Shown: positions 22,987-34,625, counted from the first letter of the stretch. The stretch is 64,000 bases of DNA from Cordilura impudica (GCA_963682025.1 CAVMKG010000138.1:248001-312000); one strand, 5' to 3'. Translations and numbers: made by a program. Notes: generated from the letters alone by a model not told the origin.

Positions 22987-23390
22987 CTAAATTAATCTTG
23001 ACATTGTGCAGGAAGGCTATTGCTTTTTGTACGAACCTACTATCTACTGCCTTTCTTCGTCATTATTTATTATCAATTTATTGGAAGCTTTTATGAATGC
23101 AACGCCTCTTTTGGCAGTATCGTTTACTATACATAAGTCCTTGCAGAAATTGTAGCTCTTTTTAAAATCTTCATTAGATTCCAAAGTGGATGGAAGAAAT
23201 AATAAAAATTCTGCAGAAATATTAAAGCAGCTGAAAAATGTATAGCTTTCTGGGACACGAAATCGCTTAAATCACTATTTACAAAATTTTCTGGATGAAT
23301 GAATTTTCTATTTTCGATAAGTTTCACAACTTGTTTCACTGCATCAAGACCAACAACCATTTTTCTTTCATTTCTAGTGGAACTTTTGTG
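22987..23390 (-). pseudogene. C-terminal remnant of orphan transposase, homologous to the 55.4-57.9 kb gene
   Basis: On the minus strand, NSDLSDFVSQKAIHF aligns with NNLSAFVTSKTKNF (residues 683-696) of the intact 785-residue protein. After a +1 frameshift near 23,130, IVNDTAKRGVAFI aligns with VVNDIAERGVKMM (736-748). NNDEERQ, YKKQ and a terminal SRLI-stop then follow the same order as the intact C-terminus. Two in-frame stops and the frameshift make it dead. It shows that a second, divergent lineage of this transposase family once moved here. The N-terminal 80% is missing. Confidence 0.75.
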
Positions 23391-23718
23391 TCAAATATGC
23401 TAATACCACAATTTCTTCGGCCAAATACCACAAATTCTGTTGATTTTAACAACTCCTTTAGAAACTCTTTTTAACAACTCCCATAGACATGGGAATCTAA
23501 TGAATATTTTAAAAACAGTTAACATTTCTGCAAGGACTTATGTGTAGTAAACGATTTCTAACATTCTCGAGACTGCATTTAGTAACATTTTCCAACCATT
23601 TTCACTATCTTTGAAAAAACTAAGAATTTTTCGATATTGAACTAATTTACTTTATTGTATAGAATTTTTTTAAGTTGTGGATATTTAAAATATTTGTGTA
23701 TTTGTGTTTTATTATTTA
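23391..23718. other. Noncoding interval
   Basis: Only AT-rich text up to the Helitron insertion point. Some of it may be further decayed sequence of the neighbouring transposase element, but no motif supports this. Confidence 0.35.
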
Positions 23719-24127
23719 CTAGATGTAACCCGGTGAGCTACCCCGGGTTACGCAAAGGCCTAAGGCTCTCACTATTATAGAAATTCAAATATATGACATT
23801 TAATATTAAGTTTGTATTGGGGTGCCACGCGAATTTGTCTGATCTCGCCCATTTTTTGTCTGACTACTCGCGTTAATAATATATGACGTAAGACAAATTT
23901 GCAAAGGTCTCTCTATCATAGTACTTAATATATATGATATTAAAAATTTACTTTATATTGGAGGTGTTACGCCCACTAGGAATATTTAAAAAATATACAA
24001 CCTGTAGCACTTCCCACACCCGCAGTAAGACTCTGTGAAAATTTCAGGAATATCAGATGAGTAGTTACGGAGATTACCTCCTACAAACAAACTAACACAC
24101 ATTACGTCTTTATTATGCTAGTATAGA
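23719..24127 (-). mobile_element. Complete 409-bp non-autonomous Helitron
   Basis: On the minus strand it begins TCTATACTAGCATAATAAAG and ends in CTAG. The end is preceded by a perfect 9-bp stem hairpin, GTAACCCGG..CCGGGTTAC, whose right arm lies 2 bases from CTAG. It is flanked by A on the 5' side (24,128) and T on the 3' side (23,718), the AT insertion site of Helitrons, with no duplication. No protein is encoded, so movement would need a Helitron Rep/helicase in trans. It sits directly downstream of an older helicase remnant and appears to be inserted in it. Confidence 0.9.
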
Positions 24128-24145
24128 TTATTAGAATAGGTTTTT

Positions 24146-25015
24146 TTATTTCAATGCTTGCTGATATACAACGCTTTTTGTTGTTTCATTCCGTACAACA
24201 ATTATCAGATTTTTCGGCGTTCCTACCTTGGAGCATGGTAAATATAGCTGCCCATGAAATGAACATGCATTTTCCAAATTAAATCTGGCAACACTTAACT
24301 ATTGGAAGCCGCTAGCCTAAGTAGCTAGAGCTTTAGAATTAAGTTTATTGTAATTTTGCACTGTAATAAATACCCAAGTAATAATAATGATAATAGCTTA
24401 ACTATTGGCCTTGCATTTAGAATATCATTTGGCAATTTTTCTTTTTACCGATTTTTGATTTTGGCCATTTTTGATTTTGAAGATTTTTGTTTTGGGCGGT
24501 ATTTATTTTTCGCTATTTTCGCTTTTTTCGGTTTTAGCGATTTTTGACTTAGAGAATTTTGAATTTGGTGATTCTGCCCATATTTTCCACGACAAACCAC
24601 ATTGATAACTAATATACTTGCCAAAAAACTGTCGCTTTGGTATAGTACTTAATAGTTTTTGTATAGGAGGTGCAACGCCCACTAATCCCATTCTGAGCCG
24701 AATGCTCATACCAATATCTGATGGGCTCGTACAGTGTCAAAGCTTTCCCTTTTTTAGGACACCAGTTATATGATATCATATATTTACTTTGCATATTCAT
24801 TAATAATTATATGCGTATTAAAAATTCAAATGACTGCTATAGATGTAAGTTAGCTTTAACCAACAATCTCTAAGAAATTTTATTGTTTTTTATAAAGTCT
24901 GATTCTGAAATAATAAACTAAAATAACATTAAAAAAAATTTACTTTGTATGGGCAGTACCACGCCCACTTATCCGACCCCGCCCATTTCCGGCGTAGCTA
25001 CTAATATTAACAATC
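24146..25015 (-). mobile_element. Older Helitron with helicase C-terminal remnant
   Basis: The minus-strand frame 24,298 to 24,146 reads RFNLENACSFHGQLYLPCSK, then VGTPKNLI and KSVVYQQALK-stop: motif VI and the end of a Helitron helicase, here 51 residues after an upstream stop. Next on the minus-strand 5' side comes a degenerate GGCGATTTTTGATTTT array (about 24,430-24,570). Beyond it are two stretches with the motif ACGCCCACTAATC (24,679 and 24,970 regions), also found in the other Helitron fragments. The 3' end has been displaced by the younger 409-bp Helitron. Confidence 0.8.
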
Positions 25016-25123
25016 ACAGTTAGCAAGAAATAAAAAAAAACGTTTTATCCAACTTAAAGTTATTTATATGAAATTACTTCTATTCATTGGGGGATACATT
25101 CGACAACCACAAATGGACATTAC

Positions 25124-26207
25124 GGTGGCCCTCATTTATCCGTTGTGCGAAATATAGGATGATATTGGAGACTTCAATTTTTCAACTGAAACCGAATTAG
25201 ACGCCGAATTTTTTTTAATAATAAAAAACTTTTATTTTTAATTTTGGGATACTTAACTGGAATAGTAGTCTTTCGTTTAAGATACAAAATTTATCAGTAC
25301 ACTGCGAAAAAGAAATGGCTGAAAGAATTATATGCAAATGGAAAAATCATTACTTTTTATTTCATATGGCACAAAAATGACTTTTATGCTTTTATGCAAA
25401 ATTTACTCTACCTAGTTTGGAACTTCAATATCTAAAATTCCTCCGTTCCGTTTTACAATAAAATGATTTGTTCGGACACAAATTGAAAAAAATCTAAAAA
25501 ATTCGAAAAAATGCAAAATTCTTAGTTTTTTTTACATTTTTCCTATGCATATCTCAGAAACTGAGCATTGCTATGTTAAAAGGAATGGAGAAATTTTAGA
25601 TATTGAAGGTGTTGATTAGTGTGCAAAGTTTCAAGCCAAACTCTTTAGTCGTTTTTGTGCCATTTAAAAAACAAGCGAACCTATTTGTGGCATTTTTCGT
25701 TTTTTCACCTGAATGAGCCACATTGAACCACGTAAACACGTGAGTAGTAGCGAGTCAATAGTGGCTTCGGATCATCATGTGTTCAAGGCTTCCTTATTTT
25801 TCGTCGTAGTTTCATTACGGATACCTCTTTTGGAAGGTTTTGAAATTATCTATTTGTCTGTTTCAGCAAGTGTTGCAAAACGTAGCCACAAGGGGCGGTA
25901 ATGACATTTTTCTCAAAAATTAAACAAATAAAACTTTAATTTGGATTTTCTTCGATGTTGGTACATTCCGAAAAAATTTAGACCTAATACTCGTGGACAA
26001 ATTTGCAGCACATTGTCAAACAAAATTTTTTGGTTTTAAGGGCCAAAAACGCAATTTTCGTGAGTAACATAAAAATAACGGTATCTTTTAAAAAAAATTC
26101 AGAAATGAAAAAATCGTGGAACAAACTTTGTTTCTGATATCCCAGAGATTAACTCCCAACAATAAAAAAATTCTTTTTCGCAAAAAGTCGATTTTGAGAT
26201 ATTGCTA
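25124..26207. other. Unclassified DNA-transposon-like sequence with inverted repeat
   Basis: GGTGGCCCTCATTT at 25,124 matches the terminus GGTGGCCCTTATTT of the 54.6-58.75 kb element; it is preceded by TTAC rather than TTAA. Arms at about 25,368-25,480 and 25,560-25,662 are inverted repeats sharing ATGGCACAAAAA and TTCAATATCTAAAATT. No matching right end and no coding sequence is found. It is probably the broken end of a related element. Confidence 0.5.
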
Positions 26208-26415
26208 ATCATAGTACTCAATATATATGATATTAAAAGTTTAATTTGTGTCGGAGGTCCCACACCCACCAAAAATATTAAGAAAATTATAGCCTATAGC
26301 ACTTCCCATATCCGCAGTACGAAAATGTCAGGAAGATCGGATGGGTAGTTACGGAGATTACCTCCTACAAACAAACAAACAAACACACATTACTTCATTA
26401 TTATATTGGTACAGA
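26208..26415 (-). mobile_element. Helitron 5' fragment (same family as 23,719-24,127)
   Basis: It starts on the minus strand with TCTGTACCAATATAATAATG next to an A, and matches the first 210 bp of the 409-bp Helitron, including the CTCCTACAAACAAAC block. The hairpin and CTAG end are missing. Its 5' end abuts the 3' end of the older Helitron that follows. Confidence 0.8.
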
Positions 26416-26416
26416 T

Positions 26417-26870
26417 TTGGTATGCCCTGCCGTGCTTCGCTAAGAATTACCGAGACTTATGGACATGTATGTTTTCACAATCAATTTTTCCTACAAATGT
26501 TGTATTGCGTAGTTAAAAATTTTATGTTATTTATTAATTTTTTTTTCAATGCTAGCTTATATAAGTATTTTACATTTAGCTGCTATGAGAAAACCATATA
26601 TTTTCCAAATGAAAGCCAGAAAAACTTAACGATTGTCCTTGAATTTAGAATATCTTTTAAAAATTTTTATTTTAGCGATATTGGCGATTTCTGATTTTGC
26701 GATTCTTTATTTTGAAGCTTTTTGTTTGAAGATTTTTGTTTTTTTTTTTGGCGATTTTCGTGTTTCGCGGTTTTCTGTTATTTTCCAAAAATTTCAAGAC
26801 TGTCACTTTCATAGTACTTCATAGTGTTTGTATTGGATGTGCCACGACCACTATATATGAATTATATTAA
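26417..26870 (-). mobile_element. Decayed Helitron 3' region with helicase remnant
   Basis: The minus-strand 3' text is GCGAAGCACGGCAGGGCATAC, the same as at 38,340-38,364. Upstream the helicase survives as LSFSGFHLENIWFSHSS followed by stops (about 26,570-26,630). A GGCGATTTT-type degenerate array then occupies about 26,670-26,780. The order matches the copies at 24.1 and 38 kb. The terminal CTAG is mutated. Confidence 0.72.
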
Positions 26871-26894
26871 TAATGAATTCATTCTACTTGTTGT

Positions 26895-26985
26895 CTTATA
26901 TTATAATTTGTCGGCGGCTAATTGGCCCAATGGGCTTACATGAAATAAATAAATAAATAAATAAATAACTAAATAAATAAATGTT
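26895..26985 (+). repeat. Retroposon-like 3' tail with (AAAT)n microsatellite
   Basis: GGCGGCTAATTGGCCCAATG followed by GGCTTACATG and about ten AAAT units looks like the 3' end of a LINE or SINE. No body is recognisable upstream and no target duplication is defined. Confidence 0.45.
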
Positions 26986-26989
26986 GGGC

Positions 26990-29030
26990 TCACGAAAATC
27001 TCAGGGCTCTCACTATTACAATACTCCAGACATATGCAAAATCAAAAAATTTTAAACCGCACCATAAAACACAAAAAGTCTTCAAGCTCTCAAATAATAT
27101 ATTTTTAAATCTTTCAAGTTATAAATACGGCAATTTGAAGTTAAATTAATATGGCAAATCATAACATTTGTAAAATAAAAATTTTATGGAAATGTTAGAA
27201 ATCACAATATTATACTGTTAACGTTTTCGTTAATGTAGATAACCTGCAGCGAATTTTAATCTCTCTAGTGTGTTAACATATGGTATTTTGCAACTTTAGT
27301 GTCAGGAAATTTAATGTAATGACGGCTGTTTAGAAGATGGCGGATTTAAGATTTAAAAATTTGATTACTTAAGTCGTTAATCTGTTCTCATTTGAGACAT
27401 TTGGCATAAATACCAAACTTAGCTTTTTTTAAATCTTTTTTCCGATCTCTATTATTTAATGATTGAGTTAAAAATCAAATCAGGCTCAAGATCAATGTTT
27501 TAATCTGAAATAAAGCAATAAACGCTGGAACATTTGTTTTAGAACTTGATATATATTCTGCATGGCTCTTAGATTGGAAACTTTGAAGTGTTTTCTTATA
27601 TGATTCACCTCCATAGGTTTGAGAAAATTTTTTAAATTCGAATCCTTTTGTCGAGATTAAGAGCTTTTTGTGTAAGAAAACTTTTTTATAAAATTTTTCT
27701 GTAGAAATATATATTCCATTTAAGAAAGGTCTTTAAAAAGAGAAAGTCTTCAAAATCTCATGATTTTCTATTCAAAAAAACTCCACAGAATCTCACGTTC
27801 TATAGAAAAATATAATTAATAATCAATGTTAATTGGTTATTCTATTCTTAAGGAAACCTTCAGAAATTAAAATTTTGTTAATTTTAAAGATTATAGAAAA
27901 TAGAGCTCATTACATTATAATTTTTCCTTTTCAAGAAACATTAGAATTTGAGGGCTTGTTTCTATAGAAGAACTTGCTTACTTAGAGTAATTCTAATAAA
28001 AAAGCCGATAGAAAAATCATCAGAATTTTATGACATTTTATCACAAATTCTTTTGATTTTCGTAAAGGTTGTAGTACCCAGATCTTTGGTAATACTTTGA
28101 GGTTCTTCTATTGAACAAGATCCACCATCTTAATTTATATCTAATTTATCACAAATAATACTAATAAATAAAAAAATCTGATTTTTTTTATGTGTAAACA
28201 TTAACCGGAAAGTCACGAGGTATCGATGGGTTATTGATTGCTGCAAGCGCTTTAAATTTATATTATTCGTTCTTTGGTTGTACTCTTTTTTTGAGATCAA
28301 AAAGTTAAAAATATTTGTATTTGATCCAAGATGTGTTTAGTAGTTATTTATCTACCCATTTTATAAAAAACATTATTTTAAAATATTTATTCGTGTGTGT
28401 ATGCCATATAGAAAATAAATTTTGCATTGCATTTCATCCCTCTGCTAAATAACATGATACTTGCTGATCCCAGCTTTCGAAATTCAAGTGCAAATTCAAG
28501 GAAATTTTATTTCATCATTCAACTTATTTCTTTCAATGTTTTTTAATCTATTTAATTCATTAAGTTTATTTCATTATAAATATTTGTTGAACACGCAGAA
28601 ATAAAGGCCACCTTGTATTCACATAAAGGTATTACAATTTTTTGTAATTTACAACTCAACACAGGGTATGTATTATGTAATTATTGTAATGAAATCTGTA
28701 CGTTAACTTTCTTCTTGCATAATGTAAAGATATTTGTGCATGCATAACTTTCCTCAAACTCAACGAATTTAAAATAAAGAGCTTGATCCACTGACTGTTC
28801 TGAGAGCGAAACGATCAAGATCCATTTATTAGAAGAGAAGCTATGAGAATTCGAATTGTTTGAGTGAATTTGCCCCATAAGAAATGTACAGGGAAGAATC
28901 GCGTTTGAGTATAATTTGAAAAATAACATATCTTTGTCTAAATACCTTTCATAAAAAAATTAAGAAAATAGGCCGGATAAAACGGCCAGACGGACTGACA
29001 TTAGTTTTCATGAATTTTTGTAATATATAA
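26990..29030. other. Noncoding stretch with partial dispersed-repeat copy
   Basis: No coding evidence. About 28,430-28,515 is a partial copy of the dispersed repeat at 15,331-15,695 (CGAAATTCAAGTGCAAATTC is identical). The remainder, including A/T-rich text resembling the 14.6-16.3 kb array at 27,660-27,990, is unassigned. Confidence 0.4.
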
Positions 29031-29032
29031 TA

Positions 29033-29160
29033 CTAGCAATATACCCGCTTCGTTGTTAGCGTAATTATTATAACAATTATATAAGCCATAATAATATTTA
29101 AAAACAATAAGAAATATGGTGTGAGTTACAATACGATGGAAAATTTTAACAAAATATATT
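29033..29160 (-). mobile_element. Candidate Helitron 3' end
   Basis: On the minus strand GAAGCGGGTATATTGCTAG is followed by T. It fits a CTAG|T end with a small CGCT..AGCG stem. No helicase or 5' terminus is found, so the upstream limit is arbitrary. Confidence 0.5.
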
Positions 29161-30040
29161 TCTGACGACTTGCACGGTCAATACCAAAAAATTTTATCAT
29201 AAAATTAAAAAACAATATTATTAATTTAAACATTTGTATGTTTTATTTTTTTTAACAATGAAGAAATATTAACATAAATTCAGAAAAAATTAACAAAACT
29301 TAAAAGTATTCATTTTTATGCTGTCGACAAAACAATGGAAACCTTTTCTTTACAATAACACATGGTCTTGGGTGTATATAATTCCTATGCCGAACGATTG
29401 TATTAATTTATTTTAGTAAAACCCCCGAAGCATGTAGCCATTTTGTGGCCATTTAAATATTCAACTTTTTCGTCAACGCTATTCTATTCGCCAACAGTAT
29501 TCTAATTCCAATTCATGCGATTTTTAGCAAGATTAATGCTAGCCGGACGATTTTATGGATTTATTCATAGAATATTTCTCACAAATATTCTTTTTCTTAC
29601 GACCATCACTAAAATCATTTATTATTCTGGTTTTCAACTCGTCATAAAACTTTATTCTCGCCATTATTTTATAATAATTGAAAGAAAATGTCAGCATCTA
29701 TATTTAAATAACTGTTAAGATTTTTTTATATTTTCTTTCAATCGTTCTTTTCTGGTAAAACCAGAAAACCTTTCCACTGTTTTGGCATCTCTAAAAAAAA
29801 TATTTCTTTTTTTGCTTATCTGTTTTTTTTAATTGGATTTTTTGTAACAAATGTTTTATCTTCCAATACAGAACACACCAAATAGTAATTTGCTGCCATT
29901 TTCCCCATTTTTGTCCGCTTTTACCCCGTTAAAAATTCGTTCTTAGTAGATCTTTCGCCGAGAGGGGAACATACAGTCCAAATTTCAAGCTTCTGGGTCG
30001 AATGGTTTGGGCTGGCCGATGATCATCCTCTCAACTGTTT
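29161..30040. other. Noncoding interval
   Basis: I recognise nothing here. A 67-residue frame near 29,515 has no motif and is probably chance. Confidence 0.35.
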
Positions 30041-30210
30041 TATATATGTAACCTTCTCCGAGAAAAGGGACCTAGTGTGTGAAAATTAGGTTTTGGGGAA
30101 AAAACGCATTTAAAGTTTCTACACCCTTTTAGTTACCAGAATCCACCGTTTTTGACACAACCCGATTTTTGGCACACTAGGTCCCTTTTCTCGGAGAAGG
30201 TCACATATAT
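30041..30210. mobile_element. Hairpin MITE with near-perfect ~39-bp terminal inverted repeats
   Basis: The left arm ACCTTCTCCGAGAAAAGGGA..GTGTG (30,051-30,079) is exactly the reverse complement of 30,173-30,201. The match continues outward through GTA/GTG and TATATAT. About 90 bp of unique sequence lie between the arms. The flanks are TA-rich, so the duplication (probably TA) cannot be separated from the repeat. The superfamily is unknown. Confidence 0.8.
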
Positions 30211-32130
30211 ATATATTGTAGAAATATCAAAAATATCATGTTATTAGGCGAAGACGTACTAACGACGGAATATGGGCATTAATATTTATTATTTTTTTAA
30301 CTTAAAAAACCAAATTAAATAATTTCTAAACCTTTTAAACAGCATGTAGTTTATAATACTCTCTACATGGAATAATAAAAAAATGATAGAAAAACGATAT
30401 TTTTTGAGTTGATGAACTCCTAAACAACTCTCCATTGTTCTGGTGTTCTTACCCATTGATTTTATTGACCAAATTAGATGACCCCCATAAAATGTTTTTT
30501 CTATTTTCGGCTTCTTTTGTCAGATTTCCGGCAAGAATAAAAAGTCAAATAACTCACAAAGCTGAAGCATTTTTAATGCTGTCTACATGACTTCCTCTGA
30601 TTTCGTATGGTTGTGTAACAGAATTAAGGTTTTCATATGATCTATGATTTCAACAACACAACACATCACAAATCATTTTCATGACTAAGGATTTCATTGG
30701 TATACAATGGTATGTTAAGAAGGTTGGTTTTACATTAAATCGTTTACAACAACAACATAATGTTAAATGGTCTGTAATACCCTCACAATATTATGACACA
30801 CACATAGACATAAGCTAACATTAACTCAGCCAATTACATATCTTCTATCACACAAAAGAAACTTTGTAATCTGAAATGTACATACAATGGAATGCTCAGT
30901 ATGCGGTTGGCAATTTGGGATTATACACATAATCGGTTTGAACACGAAACTACTGGTAATCGGGACTGTGCTTTCAAATAAATACTACTGGTAGTCAGAA
31001 TTGACATATGCTTTACCAAAGCAAGTATTATTCAAAAAAAAAAGTTGGTTGTCTCAAACGAAGAGTTCGATTGTCGCAATTGTTTTATTTGATTGTGGCC
31101 AAAAAAAAAAATGCCTTTATTCCTATAATGATTGATATCTTACTTATACCGCTATATGATCAGGCTGTTATGAGTTTATCGTAATGTTTGTCCCTAAATC
31201 TAAACAAGATCTACCCAGAAATATTTCTTGATTCATTCTTTGCTCACGTCATAAACTCAAACAAATTTTAGTTTTCACTAAAGTTAATTTAAAAGGAATT
31301 TTAATTTATTTTCAAGAAATATATACTTTAGCATTTTCAGTAGTTGTTTAAAAATTAATTACTGTACTTAACTTATTTCCATCGCTGGAGCTTGTTTATT
31401 TTAGTTATTTAATATTAAACTAAAGAATATGTTATTTAACAGTATTTTCGGTTTTCAGTTTTTCTCTTTCAAATTCAAAAAAAAAAGAATTTCCAATTCA
31501 AATATTCTTTATTAAAAATATGTTTGTTGAAAGGTCGGCAACAATTCATTGCGTAAGTTCATCGAATGAAATACAATTACGACGAATTCACATAACAGCC
31601 GTAACGTCTTTTAAAATTGTTTGTAATATATATAAATAAATACTGGAAAAATATTAATAAAAGAATTTTCAACTTTGTACGAGTTTTTACAATTGTAATC
31701 ATCATGATCGCGATGGTAAAAGCTTTTATTTTTGTACGGCAGCTTTTATTTTTTATTCTGAAAAATTTTCATTAATAAATTAATTTATGTGTTTTTTGTT
31801 TACATGTTGCAGCTGATAGTGTGACCATATTTTAAAATAAGGAGCACTAAACGAAAAAGAATAAATATTAACAAAAAACTATGTAAAGGAAAATTACATA
31901 ATTAAAAATAGATTTTATTTAACTATAAGCTATAAATAAAATATAAAACAATTCTTAACTCTTTCACGACCAAACCTAAACTGCTGGAAAATTTTTATTT
32001 TTTTGTGGATTCGTACTTAAAGACCCAACATTTATTTATAAGCAAAAGAGTCGTCAAAAATATTTTTTTTTTTTAAATTCCTTGAAGGAAAAAATCCATG
32101 GGCCATATATATCCTATTGGTCGTCAACGG
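30211..32130. other. Noncoding stretch
   Basis: About 1.9 kb with no gene, TE protein or clear repeat. Parts such as 30,650-30,950 have more complex composition and may be old host sequence. Confidence 0.4.
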
Positions 32131-32221
32131 TCAAAGCAAGTCAGTGATTTGTGTTTTTATTTTTTAATTGCTTTGACTCCGCTCAAAGCAAGTCAGTGAT
32201 TTGTGTTTTTATTTTTTAATT
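32131..32221. repeat. Tandem duplication, 52-bp period
   Basis: The block starting TCAAAGCAAGTCAGTGATTT occurs at 32,131 and again at 32,183 with about 39 identical bases. A short GCTTTGACTCCGC spacer lies between, itself partly complementary to the start of the block. Confidence 0.8.
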
Positions 32222-32519
32222 AAATAACTTTAGCTTTGGTTTTGCATTTCTTGTAAATTTTTAAATATGCATCACAGAGAATCGATTACTACTTTTTTAG
32301 TTTGTACTAAAAATAGAAACGAAAATCGTTTCTTTTGTAAAAAAACTTTTTGTTTCACAAAAAACTGTAATTGCTTCGATTACCATAATCGATTTTATAT
32401 TTTTGGGATATATAGAATTAATCTTCTTCTAAATTTTTTATTTATATTTTAATTAATTGTCGATTTAATATTATTAATTTTTTAAATTTAATAAAAATAT
32501 AAAACTATAAAACATCTTC

Positions 32520-34080
32520 TTCAACCGTACTGAATTTTTTTGGTATGTTCTGAAAGCTAAAACTATCTAAAACTATCGTCTTGTTTCATTGCTGTCATCA
32601 AGAAGCGAAATAGCCAAAGTATTTGTATGATCACTCAATCTTTGTAAATATTTTTCACTGTATGTTTGAATCTCCTGTTTTACCTTTGACATCTTTAAAT
32701 CAAATAGGATATGTTTGTTAGTTATAAACCAAGGCGCATTTATAATTAGCCTTAGCGTTTTTGATTGGAACCTTTCAAGGATGTCTATATTTGATTTACT
32801 TGCTGTACCGCAGATTTGTTTACAGTAGGTCCAAACTGGTTTTGGTAAAGATTTGTATATGCGGATTTTATGATTCAAACTGAGTTGGTGTTTTGGTCCT
32901 AAAAGCCAATACAGCTTTTTACATTTAATTTTAAGATGGTAGCTTTAATGTGTTGTTTCCACGTGAGACGCCTATCCATTGTCATTCCCAAATATTTGAC
33001 TGTTTGACTTTAGGAATTTCTTCTTGATAAATTGTAACGGAAGGACGGTCTTTGCGTCTTAAGGTACATGTAATATGGCTTTATTTTTCAGAATTTACTC
33101 TGATATTCTATTTTGAAAGCCATTGTTCAAGTAAATTGAGTGCATTTTGAACGAATGAGGATGCCTCCACTTCAGAGTCGCTAGTAGCAATAATAGCCGT
33201 ATCGTCTGCGTAAGTTGCTAATGTAATATTTTGAGTGGTTGGCATATCAGCTGTGTACATTTTATATAAAGTTGGAACAAGTACGCTTCCCTGTGGAATA
33301 CCAGCGTTGGTTGGGAATATATTAGAATTTTCATCTTTGCTTTTGACAGAAAAATATCGATCAGTGAGGTAATTTTTGAAAAATAAGAAATATGGTGCAG
33401 ATTTTTTTTTGATTTTGCATAGTAAGCCTTCGTGCCATACTCTATCGAAAGCCTGTTGCAAGCCCAGAAAAACTGCTGAACAATATTGCTTTTCTCAAGA
33501 CATTCAGATATAATATTGACGATACAATGGCAAATTGATGTTCAGGAATGATATCTAGTTTATCTAAAACGGGTTGTAGTCTTTTTAGAAATATTTTCTC
33601 AAATATTTTAGAGAAAGTTGCCAGTAGACTAATTGTTCAATATGATGTCATAGATTTTCCGGTTTATTTGGCTTTGGGATCATAATGATCTCGGCGCACT
33701 TCCATTCTAACGGGAAATAGTTGACCCTTAATATGGCATTATATATAAGTGTTAAAAACATCATGTTTTTCCTCGTGAGGTTTTTCACTACATATCCACT
33801 TATCAAATCATAACCTGGTGATTTAATTCTGTTTAATTGTTTCATTTTATTTATGACTTCAGAGGGTGAAATGTGTTTTATAGCAAAGTCGATTTGACAC
33901 GGTGAATCTAAAAAGTTATTTATTTCTTCCTGATCAGCAATAGTATTTTCTACATGTGCAGCCAATCAGTTAGATACGTCTTCGTCCGTTCGACACCAAG
34001 ACCCTTTTATAGTACTTAGTGGCTTTCCACGAGATTTATTGCCGAAAATAGTTTTTTTTGAAATATTGATTTTCGCTAAA
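32520..34080 (-). pseudogene. Jockey-clade LINE ORF2 fragment, broken
   Basis: Minus strand from 34,080: KGSWCRTDEDVSN then, after a stop, the pre-palm region (NRIKSPGYDLISGYVVKNL; FPLEWKCAEIIMIPKPNKP). A frameshift follows, then AFDRVWHEGLL, GIPQGSVLVPTLYKMYTADM and the catalytic LATYADDTAI near 33,200. The Jockey C-terminus comes last (YCKQICGTAS; LRLIINAPWFITN; LAISLLDDSNETRR). It lacks the endonuclease and ORF1, has several frameshifts, and is clearly diverged from the 6.1-7.3 kb copy, so the two come from separate insertions. An INE-1-like relic abuts its 5' side. Confidence 0.9.
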
Positions 34081-34104
34081 TATAATAGCAATATCTGTAT
34101 TATA

Positions 34105-34370
34105 ATTTGACGCTCATAGGTATCATTTGGCCGCAAAATCAATATTCTTATATTCGCAAACTGTGGTTTGATTAGAAAATTAGATATACAGACTGAGAGA
34201 CAGATGGCCGGGCGGAAGGACAGACGAACGGACACATAACTATTGCTTAACAGAATTAGAAGGTAATTCTGAGTCAATAGGTATTGTAAAAGTGGGTTTG
34301 GGTCAAATATTTTTGGTGGTTACAAACATTAGCACAAACTTATTATACCCTGGTGAGATAGGGTATAAGA
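34105..34370 (+). mobile_element. INE-1-like element, diverged right half
   Basis: Recognisable pieces are TTCGCAAACTGTGGTTTGATT, a decayed GACGG-type array near 34,195-34,235, the post-array stem and GATAGGGTATAAGAA at the end. The left half is missing. Confidence 0.7.
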
Positions 34371-34625
34371 ACAAAAATATTTCATAATCAATACTCAAGT
34401 TAGGTTTATATACGTTTTTGCGTAAAATAAGTGGCTTATATAAATATTTCCGCGATAGGTGAATTTTTTGACGTAGTGCCCATATAAAGAAGACGGCAGA
34501 TATGAAGTCTTTCGTTACTACGGGCAATGAATAGGTACCAATTAGCGTCAAATTTGGTTTATGGTTATTTTCTATATCCAATAAGTTGGACCTAAAATGC
34601 TCTCTAAATTCATGCTATATGGTAA
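34371..34625 (-). mobile_element. INE-1-like element, diverged left half, inverted to its neighbour
   Basis: On the minus strand it retains CCAACTTATTGGATATAGAA and ACCAAATTTGACG near the former left end, plus GGCACTACGTC text. With the preceding feature it forms two half-elements meeting by their ends. The palindrome is lost. Confidence 0.6.
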
